NCBI GenBank assembly: GCA_919902775.1
Contig: CAKKRJ010000003.1
Coordinates: 186,001-250,000 of the forward strand
Direction: 5' to 3'
DNA from: Burkholderiaceae bacterium
GTDB lineage: Bacteria > Pseudomonadota > Gammaproteobacteria > Burkholderiales > Burkholderiaceae_C
DNA length: 64,000 bases
Below, in pieces: positions 41,426 to 49,366 of the stretch. The notes under the pieces are model-generated. The model was given only the letters and a program-made list of their open reading frames with translations, did no database searches and had not been told where the DNA came from. The translations under genes were made by a program, and so were the position numbers. The number at the start of each line of letters is the position of its first letter. Position 1 is the stretch's first letter.

Positions 41426-43006
41426 TCATCCCTTGGAGCTGTTCTTGTCTTCTCGCTTTGGCGACCATTCATTCATCTCTTGAGCAATGAATTCGGCCAA
41501 TGGCTTAATTTGGCCCTGGACGCTCGCTGCCTCCAGTGCCTTCATGTAGACATCTCGCTTGCTCATCCGAATCACCGTCCATGGATAGCCGCCGGATGCC
41601 AGCAGCGTGTTCATCAGGAAGCGACCGATACGGCCGTTGCCATCGAAGTACGGATGGATAAAGACGAAGAGGTGATGTCCAAGTACGGCGCGAACGCTGG
41701 CCTCAGGCTCGGTTTCGATCAAGTCCCACAGCGTTTCCAGCGAATCCAGCAAGGCATCGCTGGGCAGTGGCGTGTGCATCGAGTTGCGAATAAAAATCGG
41801 GCCACGCCGATAACCGGTCAGCTGACTGGCTTCGACGATACCTGCAGTCACTGAGGCGCCGAACAGTTCGGCATACCAGTCGTGATGATTGCGCTTGACC
41901 ACGGTACCTGCGTTTTCTTTTGCCAGTACTTTGCCAATGCTTTGCTTGACTGCCTGGAAGGCCTGGTAATAGCCCCTTGCAGCCAACGCGTCCCGGGTCC
42001 TGTTGTGCTGTGAGTCACTATCTGGGTTCCAATCACCGCTGGCCACGCGCTCGATCAATTCGTCAGTGACGCGATAGCCTTCGATCGACAGGGAGTTGTA
42101 GGCGTCAGAAACATAGCGCTCATCAACCTGTGCCAGATAGTCGGCACCCTCTTGCTTGATGCCTGGTGCGGGTGGGAAGACATTGATTACATCCTGGCGC
42201 CATCCAGCCCACATGGATCGCAGTCGCAGCACATAAGGGGAGCGCTCCTTGCTGGGCGTAATGGTGGGCTCGGCCAACTCAAAGGGGTTGACCAGTTTGA
42301 GTGTGATCTTGAGCTTGGCGAAAGCCTTCTGAATGTGTTCGGCCTCGTCGGGACGTTTGACAAACTCGAATGCAGCTGCCAACCGGCCTGCTGCCGTCAC
42401 CATTTTGCCTTCAGCCAGCAGCGTCGGTAGCAGTTCGGAGGCATGTCGAACAGTGGCCAGGGCGATCTCGGCCTCTCGTGGGTTGTTCACGAAGAACGAA
42501 GGTCCGACCATGCACAAAGCCTCGGCAACGGGCCAGGCTTGCAAGCCACGTACTTCCACGCGTGCGTTGGGAACCCGATTTTTGTCAGGATAGACAAGCA
42601 GTGAGGTGTTAAAGGGCAAATCCACCTTGGATGTGCCGCTGTCGATCGTGACGCATGTCACTTGTCTGGGCACGGTGGTGTTGCCCGTGTGGAGCATCAG
42701 TGATGTCTCTGGGTTCAAGCAGTACCGTTTGCCAAAGCGCTTGCCCAGGTAGCCTGAAACGAAGGCCCAAAAGGACGCGTACCACGCGGTGGTGTCTGCG
42801 TCGTTGTCGCTTAGGCTGCTGCAGATGTACCACCCCTTCATCACAGGCCTGAGAAACCCTGTCTCGACCAACAAGTTGCGCTGCTCATCGCCCTTCAGGT
42901 CTGAGGCTTCGACAACGCCGTCGTGCTTTTCTTGAAGCCGCTTGAGGGTTTTCAGTGCAGCTACGAGCGCCGGATTGCCCTTGGACTTGCCGTGTGATGG
43001 ATTCAT
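41426..43006 (-). CDS. Fic domain protein with AbiEi-like N-terminus
   Basis: A 526-residue protein, ATG 43006. The Fic motif HPYFDGNGRIGR (about residues 447-458) is complete, so AMP- or other nucleotide-transfer to proteins is expected. Residues 1-230 look like AbiEi-type antitoxins: a winged helix (EKHDGVVEASDLKGDEQRNL, LVETGFLRPVMKGWYIC) and a following domain with NPETSLMLHTGNTTVP. I see no clear inhibitory (S/T)xxxE(G/N) helix. Three direct repeats spaced 23 bp lie directly upstream. Fusion of antitoxin-type DNA binding with a Fic enzyme may allow self-control. Confidence 0.8.
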   Translation of the reverse strand: MNPSHGKSKGNPALVAALKTLKRLQEKHDGVVEASDLKGDEQRNLLVETGFLRPVMKGWYICSSLSDNDADTTAWYASFWAFVSGYLGKRFGKRYCLNPETSLMLHTGNTTVPRQVTCVTIDSGTSKVDLPFNTSLLVYPDKNRVPNARVEVRGLQAWPVAEALCMVGPSFFVNNPREAEIALATVRHASELLPTLLAEGKMVTAAGRLAAAFEFVKRPDEAEHIQKAFAKLKITLKLVNPFELAEPTITPSKERSPYVLRLRSMWAGWRQDVINVFPPAPGIKQEGADYLAQVDERYVSDAYNSLSIEGYRVTDELIERVASGDWNPDSDSQHNRTRDALAARGYYQAFQAVKQSIGKVLAKENAGTVVKRNHHDWYAELFGASVTAGIVEASQLTGYRRGPIFIRNSMHTPLPSDALLDSLETLWDLIETEPEASVRAVLGHHLFVFIHPYFDGNGRIGRFLMNTLLASGGYPWTVIRMSKRDVYMKALEAASVQGQIKPLAEFIAQEMNEWSPKREDKNSSKG

Positions 43007-43063
43007 AAATTTACTTTGGTATTCCCGTGAAGTTTACTTTATCATTGATCTGAAATTTACTTT
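43007..43063 (-). promoter_or_regulatory. three 23-bp-spaced iterons upstream of the Fic gene
   Basis: AAATTTACTTT at 43007-43017, AAGTTTACTTT at 43030-43040 and AAATTTACTTT at 43053-43063, each 23 bp apart (about two helix turns). A weaker AAATTCACTTC is at 43084. They touch the ATG at 43006 and cover the promoter, so they probably form an autoregulatory operator. Confidence 0.75.
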
Positions 43064-43107
43064 GCTATTCCGTCGTACCTGCAAAATTCACTTCAAGCCG
43101 ATGGGTC

Positions 43108-43578
43108 AGAATTCAAGAGGCGCCTCCGCCAGCGGACAAGGTTCAGGTCCTGATGAGCGATCTGGAGAAGTTCATTCATGAACAACCGCGCAAGGGCGAG
43201 GAAACTTCTGGTCAGGGCAGGGGACTACCAATTCTGGTGGGGATTGCACTTGCCCACGCCCAGTTCGAGACCATTCACCCGTTTTTGGATGGCAATGGCC
43301 GTATCGGGCGTCTACTGATTTCGGCCTTATTGGAAGACTTGGGCTTGTTGCCGGAACCACTCATGTACTTGAGCGGCTACTTGAAGGAACACCAGAGCGA
43401 GTACTACCGTTTGTTGTCCGGAATCCGTGTCGATGGGGATTGGGAATCTTGGGTTCGATTCTTTTTGGAGGGCATCCACGGCGCTGCCACCCAGGCCGAG
43501 CAGAACATCGTCAAGATCGCCACCCTGGTTGCCGCAGACCGGAGGAAACTGCTCGAAGCGACCAAGAGCGGGGCAACC
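43108..43578 (+). pseudogene. Fic family gene, central fragment
   Basis: The frame reads IQEAPPPADKVQVLMSDLEK and then the full Fic motif ETIHPFLDGNGRIGRLLISA, followed by the family's LPEPLMYLSGYLKEHQSEYY and DGDWESWVRFFLEGI. The N-terminal 120 residues are missing, and after KLLEATKSG near 43578 similarity ends. ATG 43153 starts an ORF but without a good ribosome binding site. The missing C-terminal end seems to be the fragment at 41281-41409. Active-site residues remain but the protein is incomplete. Confidence 0.7.
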
Positions 43579-43844
43579 GTCTGCGCAATTCAATCACGGG
43601 CTTGGTACTGGCCATTGGAACGATCCCTGCGGTTCTGGTGGCGTTGTTGACAGTTCAATCTACACCGCTCGCGGCCTTGTCTTGTCTGGCGTTTGCGTTG
43701 GGTTATGTGGCGCTTTATGCGCGCTTGGTCCGCTTCCACTGGTGCTCGCCCATCACGTTTCTGTTTGTTCGGCCAGGCCGGTTGATGGCTTTGCGTTGAA
43801 CAGATTGGTTCCTGCTGAGAAGTCCAAGAGCCTTGATATGCATT

Positions 43845-43940
43845 GGGCGCTCCCACAAGGTTCAGGGGGTTTGTAGGAGGCCAGGGTTTTTGTGGGAGGC
43901 CAGGGTTTTTGTGGGAGGCCGCCCCTGCGGCCGAAGCATT
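43845..43940. repeat. REP-like palindromic element 2 with short tandem repeat
   Basis: GGGCGCTCCCACAAGGTTC is followed by three partial units of GTTTTTGTGGGAGGCCAGG (19-bp period) and the core GGCCGCCCCTGCGGCC. It lies between the Fic fragment and the operator of the next fic gene. Confidence 0.8.
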
Positions 43941-43978
43941 TACGCAGGGGGGCATGATCCCATGGCAACTCAATTGGA

Positions 43979-44050
43979 CACCCATTAACACCCATTTCCT
44001 CATCAAGAATCCGAAGGGCTTGTATCTTGATAAATGGGTGTTATTGGGTG
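43979..44050. promoter_or_regulatory. 20-bp inverted repeat, probable operator of the 44064 fic gene
   Basis: ACACCCATTAACACCCATTT (43979-43998) and AAATGGGTGTTATTGGGTGT (44031-44050) are inverted copies with one mismatch. Each arm is itself a double TGGGTGTTA-type repeat. An in-frame ATG at 44034 lies inside the right arm, so 44064 is the more likely start. Confidence 0.75.
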
Positions 44051-44063
44051 TACTATTGGTTTT

Positions 44064-45113
44064 ATGCTTCGCTCTGAAACCCTCCAAATCACACCGGAAA
44101 TCTTGAGTTTGATTGCCCGGATTGATGAGTTCAAAGGCGCTTGGCGTGCCTTGGGAACCCTTGCACCTGATCGTCTGTCTGCCTTGCGCAGGGTGGCCAC
44201 CATTGAGAGCATCGGGTCGTCAACCCGTATTGAGGGCAGCAAGCTGTCCGACAGGGAAGTTGAGAAGCTGCTTTCCAACCTGGCCATCCAGTCTTTCGAG
44301 ACCCGTGACGAACAGGAAGTGGCCGGCTATGCCGAACTGATGGACTTGGTGTTCAGCTCCTGGCGGGATATTCCGCTTAATGAGAACCACGTCAAGCAAC
44401 TTCACCGGATCCTGTTGCGCCACAGTGAGCAGGACTCGCGGCACCGTGGACAGTACAAGACCAACTCGAACAGCGTGGCCGCTTTCGATGAAAACGGTTT
44501 GCAGATCGGCATCATTTTTGATACGGCCAGCCCGTTCAACACGCCACGCCTAATGGCTGAACTTGTGACCTGGGTGAATACGGAGCGCGACAAGGCGCAG
44601 TTGCACCCGCTTTTGATCATTGCCATTTTCGTGGTGGTGTTTCTCGAGATCCACCCGTTCCAGGATGGCAATGGCCGCCTCAGTCGTGTTTTGACCACTC
44701 TTTTGCTCATTCAGGCTGGTTACGCCTACGTGCCCTACAGCTCACTGGAAAGCGTGATTGAGCTGAATAAAGAGGCCTACTACCTTGCCTTGCGGCAGAC
44801 GCAAGGGACGATCCGAACGGATGCGCCTAACTGGCAACCGTGGCTGGTTTTTTTCCTGCGGTCGCTGGCCGAACAGGTCAGGCGGCTGGATAAGAAGGTA
44901 GAGCGCGAGAAGATCGTTCTGGCTGCCTTGCCCGAACTTTCACTTCGGGTCGTCGAGTTTGCCCGTGAGCACGGGCGCGTCACCATCGGCGATGCGATCA
45001 AATTGACGGGCGTCAGCCGCAACACGCTGAAACAACATTTCCGCAACCTGGTCGAGCGCGGTCATTTAAATCAGCAGGGCAGTGGGCGTGGTGTTTGGTA
45101 TGAGCTCAAGTGA
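44064..45113 (+). CDS. Fic family protein with C-terminal winged helix
   Basis: A 349-residue protein from ATG 44064. Near residue 45 the motif SIGSSTRIEGSKLSDREVEK holds the family's inhibitory helix (class II, (S/T)xxxE(G/N): SSTRIEG), followed by Fic motif HPFQDGNGRLSR (about residues 200-211). The C-terminal 60 residues form a winged helix (VTIGDAIKLTGVSRNTLKQH). Class II Fic proteins AMPylate targets when the inhibitory Glu is relieved. It is intact, monocistronic, and preceded by an inverted repeat that its own winged helix may bind. Confidence 0.9.
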   Translation: MLRSETLQITPEILSLIARIDEFKGAWRALGTLAPDRLSALRRVATIESIGSSTRIEGSKLSDREVEKLLSNLAIQSFETRDEQEVAGYAELMDLVFSSWRDIPLNENHVKQLHRILLRHSEQDSRHRGQYKTNSNSVAAFDENGLQIGIIFDTASPFNTPRLMAELVTWVNTERDKAQLHPLLIIAIFVVVFLEIHPFQDGNGRLSRVLTTLLLIQAGYAYVPYSSLESVIELNKEAYYLALRQTQGTIRTDAPNWQPWLVFFLRSLAEQVRRLDKKVEREKIVLAALPELSLRVVEFAREHGRVTIGDAIKLTGVSRNTLKQHFRNLVERGHLNQQGSGRGVWYELK

Positions 45114-45125
45114 TGGGATTGCGGA

Positions 45126-45575
45126 TTACTGCCAGTCGGATCGACTGCGCGAGACCAACTTAGCCCAGTCATCTGGTGGATGGCCGCGCTCGAGCATCCG
45201 TTGAAACACTGCATACGGATCACTTTTGCTGCCAGAAGAGCGCAAAGTGTTTTCGTCGTTGACCCAAGCAAACACAATGATCCTGGACTTCGAGTCAAAC
45301 CGAAAAAACAAACGAAAACGCCGTCCGATTTTGGCCCGTCGCCAATGCCGAAAGTCTGGCCCCATTGTATTGCCCTGCCGATACTCTTCTCGATTGGGAT
45401 CAGTGGGTACCGCGTCAAAGATCAACTTGGACAAGGCCGCAAAAAGTCGTGCGTTGGCGTTGGAATCTCCCTCGAGGGGATTTTGTTGCTTTGCACGCGC
45501 ACAAGCAGCGTGCAATTTCTGCAATTGCTCCGACACGCACTCATGGAACAGCAGGGTCCACCCATGACGCTCCAT
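45126..45575 (-). CDS. yhaV: YhaV-type mRNA interferase toxin
   Basis: A 149-residue protein from ATG 45575 (a GTG just upstream is in frame). GWTLLFHECVSEQLQKLHAA, EYRQGNTMGPDFRHWRRAKI, and RLFFRFDSKSRIIVFAWVND with the end GHPPDDW match YhaV, the RelE-like ribosome-linked RNase of the PrlF-YhaV system. The start overlaps the PrlF stop by one to three bases. Confidence 0.9.
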   Translation of the reverse strand: MERHGWTLLFHECVSEQLQKLHAACARAKQQNPLEGDSNANARLFAALSKLIFDAVPTDPNREEYRQGNTMGPDFRHWRRAKIGRRFRLFFRFDSKSRIIVFAWVNDENTLRSSGSKSDPYAVFQRMLERGHPPDDWAKLVSRSRSDWQ

Positions 45576-45895
45576 CACAGTGTCACGTCGCCGTCAATGT
45601 CAGCATCCAGATCAACGGGCTGCACTAGCGTTGCCAGCATGGCTTGAACGAGATCTTCTGGTAGGGTGGTCAGCTGCTGACCACTGCGCATACCGGACTC
45701 CAGCAAGGCCAAAAAACCACCAATGGCCGGGTCATCATGTGCTGACTCTTCTACCCGAGTCACCACCACTTGTGTTCCTCGCAAGTCAAACGCAACCTTG
45801 CCGCCATAGTCCACTCCCAGCGCTTGGCGAATGGGTTTAGGCAGCGTGATCTGTCCTTTCGAGGTGAGGGTAGCGACTTCGTGAATTGCGGGCAT
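45575..45895 (-). CDS. prlF: PrlF/SohA antitoxin (AbrB fold)
   Basis: A 106-residue protein from ATG 45895 (GGAGAG upstream; an ATG at 45916 is less likely). Residues 5-45 (EVATLTSKGQITLPKPIRQA) form a swapped-hairpin AbrB domain, the C-terminal part is acidic (DADIDGDVTL). It neutralises YhaV and represses the operon. A possible operator GGAATTT-N13-AAATTCC is at 45926-45952. Confidence 0.88.
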   Translation of the reverse strand: MPAIHEVATLTSKGQITLPKPIRQALGVDYGGKVAFDLRGTQVVVTRVEESAHDDPAIGGFLALLESGMRSGQQLTTLPEDLVQAMLATLVQPVDLDADIDGDVTL

Positions 45896-45925
45896 TTGGC
45901 TCTCCGAGATTTTCAATGAGGGTAA

Positions 45926-45952
45926 GGAATTTTCCTTGCAAAGTCAAATTCC
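45926..45952. promoter_or_regulatory. possible operator of prlF-yhaV
   Basis: GGAATTT (45926-45932) and AAATTCC (45946-45952) form a perfect inverted repeat, 31 bases upstream of the prlF start. Confidence 0.5.
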
Positions 45953-46009
45953 ATACATCATGGTGGACTTTTTGATGCATTCCTCGTCGCATTGAGCCCC
46001 GCTGCTCAG

Positions 46010-46072
46010 GTGTTTTGTGGGAGGCCGCCCCTGCGGTCGAAGCATTCGAGCGCGGGAGTGTGCTCCCACACT
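46010..46072. repeat. REP-like palindromic element 3
   Basis: GTTTTGTGGGAGGCCGCCCC followed by TGCGGTCGAAGCATTCG and a GGGAG-x8-CTCCC pairing. Core hairpin with one G-T change. It makes up part of the 416-bp gap 45896-46311, which otherwise holds only the prlF and hipB operators. Confidence 0.75.
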
Positions 46073-46232
46073 AGGCTGGATGCTGTTCGAAATGATGGCC
46101 ACGGTCAAAAGAAAATCGTCACGCCAGTAGCAACCACCATCTCGATCAATGCCGCTATTGCAATGGGCTGATGCCATTAGGTGATTTTCCTCATCATCGT
46201 GTGGATTCTCATGGCGAACAATCTTTGTTGGT

Positions 46233-46307
46233 AAAAATCCTCACCTTCAAGAGGATTTTTTGCAAAGCCTGGCTGCATGACAGAAAATCCTAAAAAACGT
46301 GAGGATT
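46233..46307 (+). promoter_or_regulatory. two HipB-type operators upstream of hipBA
   Basis: Site 1: AAAAATCCTC (46233-46242) and GAGGATTTTT (46251-46260), perfect 10-bp arms. Site 2: AATCCT (46286-46291) and AGGATT (46302-46307). Both fit AATCCT-N10-AGGATT, and their centres are 50 bp apart. Site 2 ends four bases before the hipB start. E. coli HipB binds related TATCC-N8-GGATA sites. Confidence 0.8.
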
Positions 46308-46311
46308 ATTT

Positions 46312-46578
46312 ATGCAAATACCCATCAACAATGCTGCCGCCATTGGCAAGGTGGTACGCGCCAGCCGCAAGGCACAGAAGATCCGCCAGGACGATGCGGC
46401 GGGCAGTATGGGCGTGAGCGAAAACTTTTTGGGCAAGGTCGAACGCGGCAGCGAATCCGTTCAGTGGGGAAAGCTTTTCCAAGTGCTTGAAGGATTGGGT
46501 GTGCGGATCATTGTGGATGTGCCCGAGAGTGTGGCCACATACTTGAACAAGCCCGCGAACAGCAAGGACAAGCCATGA
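46312..46578 (+). CDS. hipB: HipB-like antitoxin, XRE family
   Basis: An 88-residue protein. Residues 11-60 (AIGKVVRASRKAQKIRQDDA, then VSENFLGKVERGSESVQWGK) are a Cro/C1-type helix-turn-helix. It overlaps hipA by four bases and is preceded by two operators. It would bind HipA and repress the operon. Confidence 0.88.
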   Translation: MQIPINNAAAIGKVVRASRKAQKIRQDDAAGSMGVSENFLGKVERGSESVQWGKLFQVLEGLGVRIIVDVPESVATYLNKPANSKDKP

Positions 46579-47882
46579 AGGGCAGGGCTTTGCATGCGTC
46601 GATCAATCAAACAGAGGTGGGAACTCTGCAAGAGGTCGATGGCCTTTGGAGTTTTCAATACGCGGCCGATTGGCTGGGCAGCCCTGATGGCTTTGCGCTC
46701 AGCCCGCATCTGCCGCTGACAGCAGAGCCATTGCTTGACGGTGCAAGCAAGCGCCCAGTGCAATGGTATTTTGACAACCTGCTGCCCGAAGAAGGCCAGC
46801 GTGTTTTGCTGGCCGGAGATGCCAAGCTGGATGCGGCAGACGCTTTCGGCTTGCTGGCTTGGTACGGTGCGGAGTCCGCTGGGTCGGTGACTTTGTTGCT
46901 CCCGGATGCTGAGCTGCAGACCGTTGGGCCAATGCGTCCGTTGTCGGATGAGGCGCTGGAGGCCCGGATCCGTCAGCTGCCAAAGGCACCTCTGACCCAT
47001 GCCGCCATCAAGCGCATGTCTTTGGCAGGTGCTCAGCACAAGCTGGCGGTCGTTTTGCAAGACGGCGAGCTGTTTGAACCTGCCGGTGCCACACCATCCA
47101 CCCACATTCTGAAGCCCGACCATCCGGATAAGGATGACGCCCATTCAGTGGTCAACGAATGGTTTGTGATGCGGCTGGCCAAACGGCTGGGGCTGGATGT
47201 GCCTGGTGTGCATCGGCGTTATGTGCCGTCTCCGGTGTACCTGGTGGATCGGTTTGACCGGTTCGCGCAAGGGCGTCGTGGGCAGCGGCGGCATGTGATC
47301 GATGCGTGTCAACTGCTGGGTCTGGACCGCAGCTTCAAATACAGCCAGGGCAGCATGGAAAGCCTGGCCGCATTGGCGAACGCATGCCGCAGCCCCGCGG
47401 TGGCTCGATCGCGGCTTTTTGGGTGGCTGGTGTTCAATGTGCTGGTGGGCAACAGTGACGCCCATCTCAAGAACCTGAGCTTCATGGTCAGTCATGAGGG
47501 GGTTCAGTTGGCTCCGTTTTATGACCTGCTCAGCATCGCCACCTATGACTCACCCGCTTTTGATAAGCAAGTCTGGCCAGAGCAAACTCAGTTGGCTTGG
47601 CCGGTTTTGGGTGTGCGGCACTTCTCAAGCATCAACCGCAGTGTGTTGCTGGAGGCTGGCGCTGTGTTGAATTTGGCCAAAGGCACCGCCGGTCGCGTGC
47701 TCGAAAGCTTGAGGAGCCGAGTGGTGATGCAGGCGCAAGCACTGTGCGCCGAGCTTGAGGCAGAAAACGCTGAGATCGTACGCACGCGCCCTGAGTTGGC
47801 AGCCACGATGGCCGGTGAAATCCGTTGTGTCAGAGCGATTGTGCACACCGTCCTCAAAGAGATGGCCAAGCAGATCGCCTAA
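46575..47882 (+). CDS. hipA: HipA-like serine/threonine kinase toxin
   Basis: A 435-residue protein, family length. An N-terminal subdomain with RPVQWYFDNLLPEEGQR (couple_hipA), the ATP-site loop SLAGAQHKLAV, the catalytic segment VLVGNSDAHLKNLSF with N-x-D-x-H-x-K-N, and APFYDLLS in place of DFG are all present. HipA phosphorylates glutamyl-tRNA synthetase or relatives and induces dormancy. Operon with hipB. Confidence 0.9.
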   Translation: MKGRALHASINQTEVGTLQEVDGLWSFQYAADWLGSPDGFALSPHLPLTAEPLLDGASKRPVQWYFDNLLPEEGQRVLLAGDAKLDAADAFGLLAWYGAESAGSVTLLLPDAELQTVGPMRPLSDEALEARIRQLPKAPLTHAAIKRMSLAGAQHKLAVVLQDGELFEPAGATPSTHILKPDHPDKDDAHSVVNEWFVMRLAKRLGLDVPGVHRRYVPSPVYLVDRFDRFAQGRRGQRRHVIDACQLLGLDRSFKYSQGSMESLAALANACRSPAVARSRLFGWLVFNVLVGNSDAHLKNLSFMVSHEGVQLAPFYDLLSIATYDSPAFDKQVWPEQTQLAWPVLGVRHFSSINRSVLLEAGAVLNLAKGTAGRVLESLRSRVVMQAQALCAELEAENAEIVRTRPELAATMAGEIRCVRAIVHTVLKEMAKQIA

Positions 47883-48023
47883 TGCACCAGTGCCTGCCAA
47901 CGTCGGACCTGAAGGTTCCGACCTACGGAATCGGCGGTTTCGAGGATGCCTATTCCCGGAATTATTGACTTATTTTCCTAATTTTACGTGGACTGTTTCC
48001 GAGATTTTTGATAGCATGCGGGC

Positions 48024-49262
48024 ATGCACCTGCCTACCCTGTTTCCGCGTCGCATTGAGCCTCGTATTGCGGAGGCTATGGCTGACACACCTGTGGTTCT
48101 TTTGGCAGGGCCACGTCAGGCTGGCAAGACGACGCTAGTGCGTCAGGTCGCAGGGAGTGGGTTGCGTTACCTGACAATGGATGACGAACTGACCTTGCTG
48201 TCTGCGCAGGAAGATCCCGTGGGCATGATCCGTAGTCTTGACCGGGCAGTGATCGATGAAATTCAACGTGCCCCCGCATTGCTGCTGGCTATCAAAAAAA
48301 GCGTGGATGAAGACCGGCGACCGGGCCGATTTTTGCTAACCGGTTCGGCCAACTTGATGGCCTTGCCCACCGTGGCCGATTCGCTGGCAGGGAGGATGGA
48401 GACACTGTCTCTTTTGCCCTTGTCGCAAAGCGAAATGGAGGGTCGAACCAGGAACTGGCTTGACAGCGTGTTCGCTGGCCAGTTGCCGCCGCCAGGCTCT
48501 GCTGCGCGAACCGATGATCTGGTGGGGCGGGTGCTGCGCGGAGGCTATCCGGAGGCGGTATCGCGTTCTACGGCCAGACGACGCACGACCTGGGCGCGGC
48601 AATACATCGATGCCATCATTGCCCGTGATGTTCGCGATGTCTCAGGTATCGAAAAGCTCGATCAGTTGCCGCGATTTTTGCGCGCACTGGCTCAGACGGC
48701 TGGGCAAATGTGCAACTACACCCAACTCGGGGGGCAGGTGGGCCTGGACGGGAAGACGGCAGCCAAGTACATCAGTGTCTTTGAGCAGATGTATTTGCTC
48801 AGGCGTGTGGATGTTTGGGCTCGTAACCGACTGAATCGCGTTGTGAAGTCACCCAAGCTGCAGTTCATTGACTCGGGCCTTTTGGCCACTCTGCTGGACT
48901 TGACAGGCGATGAGGTCCAACAAGACAGGACACGATTTGGGCATGTTCTCGAAACGTTTGTTTTTTCTGAGCTGCTCAAGCACACGACCACCGCCGAAGG
49001 CGAATACCGGCTCATGTATTACCGCGATGCAGACAAGGTGGAGGTCGACGTGGTGATCGAGAATGCCGCTGGGCAGCTGGTGGGCGTAGCGGTCAAGGCT
49101 GCGGCCACAGTCAAGGAGGCTGACTTGCGGGGGCTCAAAAAGCTCGCGGGTTTGGCAGGGAAAGATTTCAAGATGGGCGTATTGCTCTATGACGGTGATG
49201 AGACCATGCCTCTAGGTGAAGGTATTTGGGCCGTGCCTTTGTCATCGCTGTGGGGGGCCTGA
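48024..49262 (+). CDS. AAA ATPase with DUF4143 (DUF4143-type)
   Basis: A 412-residue protein. Walker A AGPRQAGKTTLV (about residues 28-40), Walker B-like RAVIDEIQRAP, sensor LLTGSANLM, then the DUF4143 domain with RNRLNRVVKSPKLQFIDSGL and a PD-(D/E)xK-like end (YYRDADKVEVDVVIENA). These proteins are common in mobile and toxin-rich regions, role unsettled. The upstream 140 bp is AT-rich; no partner gene. Confidence 0.88.
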   Translation: MHLPTLFPRRIEPRIAEAMADTPVVLLAGPRQAGKTTLVRQVAGSGLRYLTMDDELTLLSAQEDPVGMIRSLDRAVIDEIQRAPALLLAIKKSVDEDRRPGRFLLTGSANLMALPTVADSLAGRMETLSLLPLSQSEMEGRTRNWLDSVFAGQLPPPGSAARTDDLVGRVLRGGYPEAVSRSTARRRTTWARQYIDAIIARDVRDVSGIEKLDQLPRFLRALAQTAGQMCNYTQLGGQVGLDGKTAAKYISVFEQMYLLRRVDVWARNRLNRVVKSPKLQFIDSGLLATLLDLTGDEVQQDRTRFGHVLETFVFSELLKHTTTAEGEYRLMYYRDADKVEVDVVIENAAGQLVGVAVKAAATVKEADLRGLKKLAGLAGKDFKMGVLLYDGDETMPLGEGIWAVPLSSLWGA

Positions 49263-49300
49263 ATGCGCCTTGACATGCGCGCTTCGCTCTAGGGTGTTAT

Positions 49301-49366
49301 GTGGGAGGCCAGGGTTTTTGTGGGAGGCCGCCCCTGCGGCCGAAGCATTCGCGCGCGCGCTCCCGC
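49301..49366. repeat. REP-like palindromic element 4
   Basis: GTGGGAGGCCAGGGTTTTTG followed by GGAGGCCGCCCCTGCGGCC and a GCGCGCGCGCTCCC stretch. It separates the ATPase gene from the convergent LysR gene. Confidence 0.8.

Noticed and set aside
43590-43799. Hydrophobic ORF end after the Fic fragment
   Set aside because: The stretch LVLAIGTIPAVLVALLTVQS could be a membrane segment, but there is no start or ribosome binding site in this frame and no family match; too weak to call a gene.
43871-43930. Tandem repeat considered as a CRISPR array
   Set aside because: Units of about 19 bp follow each other without spacers, and the sequence is the REP-like element; no cas genes are present.
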